6,923 nucleotides of DNA from Gammaproteobacteria bacterium (GTDB lineage: Bacteria; Pseudomonadota; Gammaproteobacteria; BMS3Bbin11), in contig JAUVSB010000074.1 of assembly GCA_030597275.1 (NCBI GenBank), positions 1 to 6,923 of the forward strand. Direction: 5' to 3'. Position numbers and translations under genes: made by a program. The notes under the pieces were generated by a model. That model did not search any database, was not told the origin of the DNA, and was given only the letters and a program-made list of their open reading frames with translations. Below are positions 1 to 5,861 of this stretch, in pieces; position 1 is the first letter of the stretch, and each line of letters starts with the position of its first letter.

Positions 1-1938
1 ACCTGATACTTTTTTCAAACCTGCCATTAGCAGTTTTATTGCTTCATTTTCTTTTTTCTGCTCGCTCAGCAGTTGTGCAAGATTCACGTAGGCTGGAACA
101 AACTGGTCCTGCAGTTCAATTGCCCTGCGATAGCTGCTTTCTGCTTCTTCTATTCTTCCCAGCTCACTGTAGAAGCTTCCAAGATTGACCTGAGATTCAG
201 GCCTCTCGGCATTGAACAACTGCACTTCAACATATTCATCCATGGCCTTCTGCAGTATTTCTTTCTGCTGCTCGGGCAGATCTCCTGCAGGAACTGAAAC
301 CAGCAGACGTGCGGCTTGAATACGCACGCTACGTGTTTTATCACTGAGTAGAGGAAAGGCCAGCTGAACCCGCTCTCTGATATCGAATGAACTGAGCGCG
401 TCGAGCGCTGCCAGTCTAATCATCGGCTCATGACTTTGCAGTGCCTGCTGCAACTGCCTGACAGTTTCTGCCTCCCTGTATTGACCCAAATAGCTAATGG
501 CAGTAGCACGTGCAATCTCTGGCTGCTCAGTGTCCGTAGCAAGTGATGAAATCAATAAGCGGGCCCCTGGAAGTTGCCTCTGTTGTGAATTCAGGGCAGT
601 TGCAAATTTCTGATAACCGAGCGGCTGGTGGCCATACCAGGACTCCATTTTCGACGACGCCCATAATGGTGTTTGTTTACTATGACAGTTATTGCAGGCA
701 TTCGGGGTGTTCAGCTTTACACTCAGGTCAGGGCGAGGAATACGAAAACCATGATCATGCCTGGGGTCTACTTCCATGTAAGTCTTTGCCGGCATATGAC
801 ACTCGATGCAAGATGAACCGGCTAAACCCTGTTGATGATGGTGGTGGCTGCTGCTGGCATAGACATCCGCTTTATGACACTGGTAGCAGACCTGTTCTCC
901 CGGTGCCCGTAATGCTGCGGTATGAGGATTATGACAATCGGAGCATGTTACGCCAGTTTTATTCATCTTACTTTGCAGAAATGAGCCGTAGACATAGACC
1001 TCATCATCAATCTGACCATCGGCGTGATAAAGGCCATTGTGAAGCAAGGCAGTTTGAAAAGCATCGCTGTATGACTCACCTATCTGATCATTTTCACTGA
1101 TTTGACTGCGTCGACTGTGACAAACCGCGCAGGTTTCAATCTCCGCACTAGTATTTCGGGGTTCAGATCTTAATGGCAGGCCTGATTCAGTATTGATGCT
1201 CCAGCTAACGCCTTTACGCTCATTAAACTCCGTCACCAGCCCTTTGTTGATATGAGACTTGTTTTTCGCGGATTTATCTTTGCTGTTAGCCCAGGAAACA
1301 TGATTTTCACCAGCACCGTGGCAAGCCTCACAGGAGACATTAATCTCAGACCAGGTCGTGTCGTAACTTTTGCTGGCACTGTCGTAGTTCTTCTTCAAAT
1401 TGGTCGAATGACACTCGGCACACATGTAATTCCAGTTAAGGTTCGGGCCTGTCCAGTGCAACACATCACCTGCAGGAATGTGTTCATCAGGGTTCAGATG
1501 AAACCATCTCTGCCCGCCCTGCTCTTTCGTACGATTGTCCCAGGCGATATCCAGTGCCTGCAATCGACCACCGGGGAATTCAACTAGATATTGCTGTAAT
1601 GGGTCAACACCAAAAGTGTACTTGATTTTGTAATCATGCAACTCTCCGTCAGGTCCAACTGTATTGACTACGTATTTATCTGCCTGTTTGAAGAAATTAC
1701 TGGTAACGCCATCATGTGTCAGACTGGCGTTGCTGAAATCACCTAGCACCGTTTCCTTATTAGCCGGCTGCATGGCCATTTCATGATGCGAGCCTTTCCA
1801 CTGGCGAGATTGCTCCTGATGGCAGCTGGCACAGACTTTTTCGCCGACATAGGGACTCTCAGGTGATTTTTCAGCCAGGGCTGGATTTATGAGTATAAAA
1901 ACAGCAGGAATCAACACACAAATACTACGGATCAACAT
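1..1938 (-). CDS. Exported octaheme c-type cytochrome with HEAT and TPR repeats (3' end outside window)
   Basis: The frame is open for 646 codons from ATG at 1938 to the window edge, so the C-terminus is missing. Residues 1-22 form a signal peptide (hydrophobic core, cleavage after PALA), placing the protein in the periplasm. Eight CxxCH haem sites are visible: residues 36-40, 173-177, 203-207, 270-274, 332-336, 351-355, 377-381 and 415-419. Motifs such as CxxCHNPH and CxxCHMPAK, and a four-histidine run at 365-368 that could supply distal haem ligands, match the cytochrome c554-like multihaem families. Residues about 473-547 look like HEAT repeats and about 581-646 like at least two TPRs, suggesting protein-protein docking. 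The substrate is unknown: electron transfer or a reductase/oxidase role are both possible. It is divergent from the PP-loop gene. No in-frame start lies just upstream of 1938, and no clear Shine-Dalgarno is seen. Confidence 0.93.
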   Translation of the reverse strand, partial: MLIRSICVLIPAVFILINPALAEKSPESPYVGEKVCASCHQEQSRQWKGSHHEMAMQPANKETVLGDFSNASLTHDGVTSNFFKQADKYVVNTVGPDGELHDYKIKYTFGVDPLQQYLVEFPGGRLQALDIAWDNRTKEQGGQRWFHLNPDEHIPAGDVLHWTGPNLNWNYMCAECHSTNLKKNYDSASKSYDTTWSEINVSCEACHGAGENHVSWANSKDKSAKNKSHINKGLVTEFNERKGVSWSINTESGLPLRSEPRNTSAEIETCAVCHSRRSQISENDQIGESYSDAFQTALLHNGLYHADGQIDDEVYVYGSFLQSKMNKTGVTCSDCHNPHTAALRAPGEQVCYQCHKADVYASSSHHHHQQGLAGSSCIECHMPAKTYMEVDPRHDHGFRIPRPDLSVKLNTPNACNNCHSKQTPLWASSKMESWYGHQPLGYQKFATALNSQQRQLPGARLLISSLATDTEQPEIARATAISYLGQYREAETVRQLQQALQSHEPMIRLAALDALSSFDIRERVQLAFPLLSDKTRSVRIQAARLLVSVPAGDLPEQQKEILQKAMDEYVEVQLFNAERPESQVNLGSFYSELGRIEEAESSYRRAIELQDQFVPAYVNLAQLLSEQKKENEAIKLLMAGLKKVSG

Positions 1939-1948
1939 GGTTCTACAA

Positions 1949-1957
1949 TGATATAAT
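1949..1957 (+). promoter_or_regulatory. Extended -10 promoter for the PP-loop/tusA pair
   Basis: TGATATAAT is a perfect extended -10 element (TG, one base, TATAAT). No good -35 lies 16-18 bases upstream, which is usual for extended -10 promoters. The predicted transcript start is near 1964, about 20 bases before ATG 1984. On the opposite strand the overlapping TATCAT (1953-1948) could be a -10 for the cytochrome gene, but it lacks a -35, so that is only a possibility. Confidence 0.6.
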
Positions 1958-1983
1958 TGGTTGCAATATTCAGCCCAGATAAC

Positions 1984-3060
1984 ATGACCACAAGCACAAT
2001 GCCTAAAACTTCAAGTGACAAACCTCAGCGAAAAGCAGTCGCACTCGTATCAGGCGGCCTTGATTCTATGCTGGCGGTCAGAGTTTTACAGGAACAGGGA
2101 GTCCATGTCGAAGGAATTAATTTCTTTACTGGCTTCTGCGTAGAAGGCCACACCCATGCCATACGCAAAAAAGACCGCGACAAGCCCAAGCGCAACAACG
2201 CGCTTTGGTGCGCTGAACAGCTTGGTATAAAACTGCACATCATCGATGTTTCTGAAGATTATAAAGGAGTCGTACTCAACCCTAAACATGGCTATGGCGC
2301 AAACCTGAACCCCTGCCTGGACTGCAAGGGCTTTATGGTGCATGAAGCCCTGGAATGGATGAAAAAGCATGACTTTGATTTTCTCATCACAGGAGAAGTC
2401 ATAGGACAGCGCCCCATGTCGCAGCGCAAAGACACCATGCCGGTCATCAGCAAAGAATCCGGTGCTGGAGATTTATTATTGCGCCCATTATGCGCAAAGC
2501 TCCTGCCAGAGACAAAACCTGAGCGTGAAGGCTGGGTGGATCGTGAGCAGCTGCTCGACTTTTCCGGTAGAAACCGCAAACCGCAAATGGCCCTGGCTGA
2601 AAAATTTGGCTTTAAAGAATATGCACAGCCTGCCGGTGGCTGCTGTTTCCTTACTGATGCCAACTATTCCTCAAAACTGGCTGATTTATGGAAGGCGCGA
2701 GGTGAAAAGACCTATGAAATTGATGATATCGTCATGCTCAAAGTCGGGCGCCATCTACGACCCAGGCCGCATTTCAAGCTCATCATCGCTCGCGAGGAAG
2801 GCGAGACCAACTTCCTCAGGGGTTACCGAAGAAACTATTTAAGTTTAAACACTATCAGCCACAGCGGCCCTATCAGTCTGATAGATGGTGAAGCTGATGA
2901 GGATGATCTTGAGCTTGCCGCCAGACTGGTTGCTCGCTTTAGTAGCGGAAGAACATCTGAACTCGTCACTGTAGAAGTAAGACAAAAGAACGGTGAATCA
3001 AAGAATATTGAGGTCAAACCACTGACCGCAGAAGACATCCCCCAGGAATGGTATGTCTGA
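1984..3060 (+). CDS. PP-loop ATPase (MnmA/ThiI-like) fused to a C-terminal NFACT-R-like domain
   Basis: This is a 358-residue cytoplasmic protein. SGGLDS at residues 23-28 is the PP-loop that binds ATP in enzymes that adenylate RNA or small substrates before sulfur insertion. Possible catalytic or metal cysteines are C52, the C111-x-x-C114 pair, C170 and the adjacent C220-C221. From about residue 250 the sequence (VGRHLRPRPHFKLIIAREE, then NFLRGY) resembles the NFACT-R RNA-binding domain. Such fusions are often labelled tRNA 2-thiouridylase or 'methyltransferase', but the true substrate is not established. The overlap with tusA suggests that TusA supplies persulfide sulfur. Start choice: a longer frame opens at TTG 1957, inside the promoter -10, so it cannot be the start. 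ATG 1984 or ATG 1999 are both possible, and neither has a convincing ribosome site. Confidence 0.9.
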   Translation: MTTSTMPKTSSDKPQRKAVALVSGGLDSMLAVRVLQEQGVHVEGINFFTGFCVEGHTHAIRKKDRDKPKRNNALWCAEQLGIKLHIIDVSEDYKGVVLNPKHGYGANLNPCLDCKGFMVHEALEWMKKHDFDFLITGEVIGQRPMSQRKDTMPVISKESGAGDLLLRPLCAKLLPETKPEREGWVDREQLLDFSGRNRKPQMALAEKFGFKEYAQPAGGCCFLTDANYSSKLADLWKARGEKTYEIDDIVMLKVGRHLRPRPHFKLIIAREEGETNFLRGYRRNYLSLNTISHSGPISLIDGEADEDDLELAARLVARFSSGRTSELVTVEVRQKNGESKNIEVKPLTAEDIPQEWYV

Positions 3061-3286
3061 AACGACACTGGATGCGCGTAATCTGCTTTGTCCGCTGCCT
3101 GTCATCAGGACACAGGATAGAGTAGAAAAAGTGGAGCCAGGTGAATGCCTGTTAATTCAGTGTACCGATCACGGCGTCATAAATGATATCCCAGCGTGGT
3201 GCCGGATAAATGGGCACGAGGTACTATCAATAGATGAGCAGGACTATGAAATAGTGATTAAAATACGAGTAGGCAAAACCCGGTGA
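3053..3286 (+). CDS. tusA: TusA-family sulfur carrier protein
   Basis: This 77-residue protein is full length for the TusA/SirA/YedF family. The diagnostic CPxP motif is present as LLCPLPVI, with C13 as the persulfide-carrying cysteine directly after the conserved DARNL stretch. Family members accept sulfane sulfur from cysteine desulfurases or rhodaneses. They pass it to tRNA thiolation enzymes or, in sulfur oxidisers, to the cytoplasmic sulfur-oxidation machinery. The start overlaps the last 8 bases of the PP-loop gene. An AGGA at 3044-3047, 5 bases before the ATG, lies inside that gene, so the two are very probably translationally coupled. C37 and C50 are additional cysteines not needed for the family's function. 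Whether it serves tRNA modification or dissimilatory sulfur transfer cannot be settled here. Confidence 0.93.
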   Translation: MSETTLDARNLLCPLPVIRTQDRVEKVEPGECLLIQCTDHGVINDIPAWCRINGHEVLSIDEQDYEIVIKIRVGKTR

Positions 3287-3311
3287 CGGTCAATATGGAG
3301 CCCAGGTGAAT

Positions 3312-3653
3312 TTAATAAGTACTGGATATGGGATCTGGTATCACGGGTTCATAACCGCTGCGAACCCAGCCAATCATACCGCCACGCAGATTGATGACAT
3401 TCTCGTAACCATGCTGACCAAGAAACATGCAAACCTGTCCTGATCGTGCACCACTGCGACAGATAAAGACGACTTCTTTATCCTTTGGGATTTCATTAAG
3501 GCGAACAGGGACAGTTGCCATAGGCATAGGAATTGCGCCCTGAATGGTGCCACGGGAAATTTCATGCATTTCGCGAACGTCAATGATGACCAGGTCATCA
3601 TTTTCTTCCATTTTGGAAACAAGCTGGGGTGATTCAACTTCTTTTATGAACAT
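3312..3653 (-). CDS. Cytoplasmic single-domain rhodanese (sulfurtransferase)
   Basis: This is a 113-residue protein made of one rhodanese domain. It shows VIIDVRE near residues 22-28 and the active-site loop CRSGARS at residues 65-71, with C65 as the persulfide-forming cysteine, followed by the usual LRGGMIGW. There is no signal peptide, so it should act in the cytoplasm, moving sulfane sulfur to acceptors such as TusA. It converges on tusA with a 25-base gap and no visible terminator. An outer ATG at 3689 would add 12 residues, but it overlaps the TATAAT of a near-consensus promoter and so should not be in the mRNA. The inner ATG 3653 has AGGA at 3665-3662 with an 8-base spacer. TSS to start codon would be about 28 bases. 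Confidence 0.93.
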   Translation of the reverse strand: MFIKEVESPQLVSKMEENDDLVIIDVREMHEISRGTIQGAIPMPMATVPVRLNEIPKDKEVVFICRSGARSGQVCMFLGQHGYENVINLRGGMIGWVRSGYEPVIPDPISSTY

Positions 3654-3661
3654 CCTGTCTG

Positions 3662-3665
3662 TCCT
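3662..3665 (-). promoter_or_regulatory. Shine-Dalgarno that fixes the rhodanese start at 3653
   Basis: AGGA lies 8 bases before the ATG at 3653-3651 on the minus strand. The outer ATG at 3689 has no such site. Confidence 0.65.
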
Positions 3666-3687
3666 GCATGATGAAAGATAGCTATTC

Positions 3688-3716
3688 ATTATATAAGAAC
3701 TTGCTTATATTATCAA
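3688..3716 (-). promoter_or_regulatory. Near-consensus sigma-70 promoter of the cytoplasmic rhodanese
   Basis: Reading the minus strand, TTGATA (3716-3711, 5 of 6 to the -35 consensus) is followed by exactly 17 bases and then TATAAT (3693-3688, perfect -10). Transcription should begin near 3681. Nothing else is transcribed in this direction from here, so it serves the 3312-3653 rhodanese alone. Confidence 0.8.
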
Positions 3717-3774
3717 TGTCCAGTAATTTGGTCAGGAATTTCAGCTCATTATTATTGTAAGGCTAAAGGATTGC

Positions 3775-3793
3775 TATTGATTAATAATCAATA
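3775..3793. repeat. 19-bp perfect palindrome, possible operator
   Basis: TATTGATTA-A-TAATCAATA has two 9-base arms that are exact reverse complements around one central base. It lies between the divergent rhodanese and EF-hand genes. A -10-like TAGAAT follows at 3798-3803 on the plus strand, so the palindrome would overlap the -35 area of a promoter for the EF-hand gene. That fits a dimeric repressor or activator site. The arms are AT-rich and no regulator is identifiable. The rest of 3690-3943 shows no coding sequence. Confidence 0.5.
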
Positions 3794-3929
3794 AATGTAG
3801 AATTCAGCAGTAAAAAAGAGCTTCCATTTTTCCAGCACTCCTCCTAAACTAATTGGATGCCTTTTCTGGCAATATATAGAAACCGGATCAATAGTAAAAA
3901 ATTGACACCCGAAACTGTCCTAAACTCTC

Positions 3930-3934
3930 AGGAG
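3930..3934 (+). promoter_or_regulatory. Shine-Dalgarno that fixes the GTG start at 3944
   Basis: AGGAG is followed by a 9-base spacer and GTG at 3944. It favours the GTG over an in-frame ATG at 3857, which has no ribosome site. Confidence 0.7.
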
Positions 3935-3943
3935 AAAACTCAA

Positions 3944-4201
3944 GTGAACATAAATAAGATACTTTTTCTAGCCGTGCTATTGAGCTTAACCAGTCTCACT
4001 GCCGTTGCCGCAGAAGAACAAAAACAAATACCTGATTTCAAAAAAGTTGATGTTGATAAAAGTAAGAGCATTGATGAAGCTGAATTCGCCAAAGCCACGG
4101 CTGCCGGTGTAAAAAAATCCCTTAAAGAACTGGATACGGACAAAGATGGCAAACTTAGCCGTAAAGAGTATTCTGTTGTCCTGGATGCCGACTGCGAGTA
4201 A
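3944..4201 (+). CDS. Small exported protein with two EF-hands
   Basis: This 85-residue protein begins at GTG 3944, which has a strong AGGAG. Residues 1-23 form a signal peptide (INK, hydrophobic core, AVAA), so the mature form of about 62 residues should be periplasmic. Two calcium-binding loops are nearly the whole mature protein: residues 36-47 (D36, D38, S40, S42, D44, E47; K41 sits where glycine is usual) and 64-75 (D64, D66, D68, K70, S72, E75, with the usual G69). Loop ligands fit the canonical 12-residue pattern. It ends in a lone C84. A longer frame opens at ATG 3857, but its 29 extra residues would bury the signal peptide and it lacks a ribosome site. Its role is unknown: calcium buffering, or a small regulatory subunit. 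A hairpin follows the stop. Confidence 0.88.
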   Translation: MNINKILFLAVLLSLTSLTAVAAEEQKQIPDFKKVDVDKSKSIDEAEFAKATAAGVKKSLKELDTDKDGKLSRKEYSVVLDADCE

Positions 4202-4212
4202 CGACACTATCC

Positions 4213-4243
4213 ACTAACCCGAGCCTTGCATGGTCGGGTTAGT
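4213..4243. repeat. Hairpin between convergent genes, possible weak terminator
   Basis: ACTAACCCGA (4213-4222) and TCGGGTTAGT (4234-4243) are perfect 10-base complementary arms around an 11-base loop. The hairpin starts 11 bases after the EF-hand stop codon and faces the converging rhodanese. It lacks a T-run on either strand, so it is not a textbook intrinsic terminator. It could still protect the 3' end or help termination both ways. Confidence 0.55.
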
Positions 4244-4280
4244 AATGCGCCAGGCACTTTCAAGCGCGAAGACTACTGGA

Positions 4281-4724
4281 TTACTCCTGTTTACCTGACT
4301 CCATCGGGAAATGCACATCCTTCCAGTCGATAATACCTCCCCGGAAATAATAGACTTTTGTGTAACCCCAGGAGACAGCCTGCTCTGAGGCCCTGTGAGC
4401 TCGACCACACTTTATGCCACTACTGTATATAACTATCGGCTGATCTTTCCTGACAACCGCCTCTAATGCCTCCCTGCTGAAGACATCTTTCATATCGAGA
4501 TGAAATGCACCGGGCACATGGCGCCTGGCAAAAAAACGCGAATTGCGTACATCAATAAAAACTACTCCCTCGTCAAACAGCCACTTCGCCTCATCCACAT
4601 TAACGGTCGTTGCACCCTCGGCGTGTTTGGGAGAACGGTAGTCTGTATTTCTCGCATGCCCGTTGCTTGTTATTGCAAAGAATGCAATAGCAATAAAGAA
4701 AGCCGCGATGTGACTGTGGGCCAT
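4281..4724 (-). CDS. Exported rhodanese-like protein, catalytic cysteine replaced by serine
   Basis: This 147-residue protein has a signal peptide (1-24, ending NGHA) and one rhodanese domain. The domain includes VFIDVRNS at about 55-62, RRHVPGAFHLD, and FRGGIIDW near the end. It is the downstream member of a tandem duplication: a hand alignment of about 100 domain residues gives roughly two-thirds identity to the upstream copy. At the active-site loop the partner reads YCSGVKCSR, but this protein reads YSSGIKCGR. S101 (AGT, 4424-4422) therefore replaces the sulfur-accepting cysteine; C106 in the same loop remains. Normal sulfurtransferase activity is therefore doubtful. It may bind sulfur compounds, use C106, or pair with its partner. 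Start: a TTG at 4730 gives two extra residues, but ATG 4724 has GAGAG 7 bases upstream. The 16-base gap to the upstream gene indicates one transcript. Confidence 0.92.
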   Translation of the reverse strand: MAHSHIAAFFIAIAFFAITSNGHARNTDYRSPKHAEGATTVNVDEAKWLFDEGVVFIDVRNSRFFARRHVPGAFHLDMKDVFSREALEAVVRKDQPIVIYSSGIKCGRAHRASEQAVSWGYTKVYYFRGGIIDWKDVHFPMESGKQE

Positions 4725-4731
4725 ATTCAAA

Positions 4732-4736
4732 CTCTC
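4732..4736 (-). promoter_or_regulatory. Shine-Dalgarno favouring ATG 4724
   Basis: GAGAG sits 7 bases before ATG 4724, in the short gap after the upstream rhodanese stop. It is closer to standard spacing for ATG 4724 than for the TTG at 4730. Confidence 0.5.
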
Positions 4737-4740
4737 ATAC

Positions 4741-5196
4741 TCAGGGCTTGTTCAGAGTTTCGCTAGACTCCATCGGATAACCCGCATCACGCCAGTCAAC
4801 GATGCCACCACGAAAATAGAGAACCTTTTTATATCCCCACGACACGGCTTTCTCAGAAGCACGGGAACTACGGCTACATTTAACGCCACTGCAGTAAATC
4901 ACCAGGGGCTCATCCTTTTTAGCGACAACTGCAAGAGATTCTTCATCGTAGACGTCTTTCAGATCAAGATGAACCGCTCCAGGGATATGGCGTCTTGCGT
5001 GCAGACGAGGATTGCGTACATCAACAATCACTACACCAGCATCAAACAGTGATTTCACTTCTTCTACTGTGACTGTCCTGGCACCGGTCACTCCAAGAGG
5101 TGCACTATAACCTGCCTTAGCAGCATGACTTAGCGGAGTCACAATAAGAAGTAAAGTTAGTAGAAAAGAAAAAACTAGTCGCTGTCGTAATAGCAT
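4741..5196 (-). CDS. Exported single-domain rhodanese, active-site cysteine intact
   Basis: This 151-residue protein has a strong signal peptide (1-25: RQR, leucine-rich core, SHA). One rhodanese domain follows, with VIVDVRNPR at about 56-64, RRHIPGAVHLD, and the loop YCSGVKCSRSS. C102 is the predicted persulfide cysteine and C107 a second loop cysteine. This C-x4-C form of the loop differs from the compact CxxGxRS loop of the other two active rhodaneses in the window. It should act in the periplasm as a sulfane-sulfur acceptor or carrier. It is the first gene of a tandem pair, with its paralogue starting 16 bases after its stop. The start at ATG 5196 gives a well-formed signal peptide, though the ribosome site is weak. 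The promoter is unclear, so it may share the transcript from the DUF302 gene. Confidence 0.94.
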   Translation of the reverse strand: MLLRQRLVFSFLLTLLLIVTPLSHAAKAGYSAPLGVTGARTVTVEEVKSLFDAGVVIVDVRNPRLHARRHIPGAVHLDLKDVYDEESLAVVAKKDEPLVIYCSGVKCSRSSRASEKAVSWGYKKVLYFRGGIVDWRDAGYPMESSETLNKP

Positions 5197-5232
5197 ATCG
5201 ATTCTAATCCCATAATTTACCGTAATGCTTGC

Positions 5233-5272
5233 AGGACACCTCTATAAATTCCTGATGAAATAGAAGTGTCCT
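5233..5272. repeat. Imperfect inverted repeat between DUF302 and rhodanese genes
   Basis: Outer arms AGGACAC (5233-5239) and GTGTCCT (5266-5272) are perfect complements. After one C/A mismatch, inner arms TCTAT (5241-5245) and ATAGA (5260-5264) pair, leaving a 14-base loop. It lies 28 bases past the DUF302 stop and 36 bases before the tandem rhodanese start. No T-run follows on the minus strand, so it may be a transcript-stabilising hairpin, a weak terminator or a regulator site. Confidence 0.55.
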
Positions 5273-5300
5273 TTAGCGTATGTTCGATGAGTAAGCCGGG

Positions 5301-5795
5301 CTACTTGCTCAGGGTCACCATTTTTTTCATTTGTGGTGCAAGTTCCTTTGCGATCTCAGCAATCTCGCCACCATACATCAAGCCCAGGATTTCCATATTC
5401 ATCATTGAAATATAGGTCTTGCCGTTGGATTTTTCATACACGGCGATGGTACATGGCATCATAGTGGTGAGCAGTTTATATTCATCATGCTTAAGCATTC
5501 TGACAGCAGCTTCGGGCTCGCACATCTTTATGACTTCGTTTGGGCCTATATCCACGCCCGTTACACGTAGAAGGTTTCGCTGAAAATTGACCCGCCATTT
5601 TTCAGGTACTTTCCAGCCAGCTGCTTTAGCATTTTCCACCAGTTGATCAAGTGTGTCATAAAAGTCTAATGGACTTTCTACTTCAATCAACATCTGTGGA
5701 GCAAGCGACTTGCCGATCATTTGCTGAACTGCGGGTATCTGCAGTGAACCAATGCCAAGAATGGCACCAACGATTAAGGATATAATAATTTTCAT
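5301..5795 (-). CDS. DUF302 domain protein, exported or membrane-anchored
   Basis: This is a 164-residue protein. Residues 3-18 are a hydrophobic segment after a short MKI start. No clear AxA cleavage site follows, so it may be a signal anchor holding the domain in the periplasm. Residues about 40-140 match DUF302: the stretch EVIKMCEPEAAVRML followed by PCTIAVYEKSNGKTYIS is the family core, where the usual pattern is a nucleotide-free alpha/beta fold with a conserved 'lxVYE' strand. C92 and C115 are present; whether they are sulfur ligands is unknown. DUF302 function is not established, though members often sit in sulfur-metabolism loci. Here it lies between exported rhodaneses downstream of fccB, which suggests a periplasmic sulfur role by context only. 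The start at ATG 5795 is chosen for its hydrophobic N-terminus. Confidence 0.9.
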   Translation of the reverse strand: MKIIISLIVGAILGIGSLQIPAVQQMIGKSLAPQMLIEVESPLDFYDTLDQLVENAKAAGWKVPEKWRVNFQRNLLRVTGVDIGPNEVIKMCEPEAAVRMLKHDEYKLLTTMMPCTIAVYEKSNGKTYISMMNMEILGLMYGGEIAEIAKELAPQMKKMVTLSK

Positions 5796-5861
5796 AATAA
5801 TTTTCTCATGGGGGTAAGATTAGTGCGATCGTATCATGCGTTAAATCAGGCTTGATGCAAC

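Noticed and set aside
838..849. Four-histidine run resembling a purification tag in the cytochrome
   Set aside because: It lies inside the haem domain, just after haem site six, where histidines serve as distal ligands in multihaem cytochromes. There is no sign of engineering.
543..1100. Plus-strand open frame of 185 codons
   Set aside because: It lies antisense within the octaheme cytochrome coding region. Its protein is low-complexity histidine/arginine-rich with no family resemblance, while the opposite strand has haem motifs in an unbroken frame.
1252..1587. Plus-strand open frame of 111 codons
   Set aside because: It is also antisense to the cytochrome gene, with no ribosome site or domain resemblance.
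3902..3930. TTGACA at 3902-3907 as a -35 for the EF-hand gene
   Set aside because: The only -10-like hexamer nearby (TAAACT at 3921) leaves a 13-base spacer, too short, and any transcript would start at or beyond the ribosome site.
3857..3943. Upstream ATG start for the EF-hand protein
   Set aside because: It has no Shine-Dalgarno, and it adds 29 residues in front of a clear signal peptide. GTG 3944 has AGGAG at good spacing.
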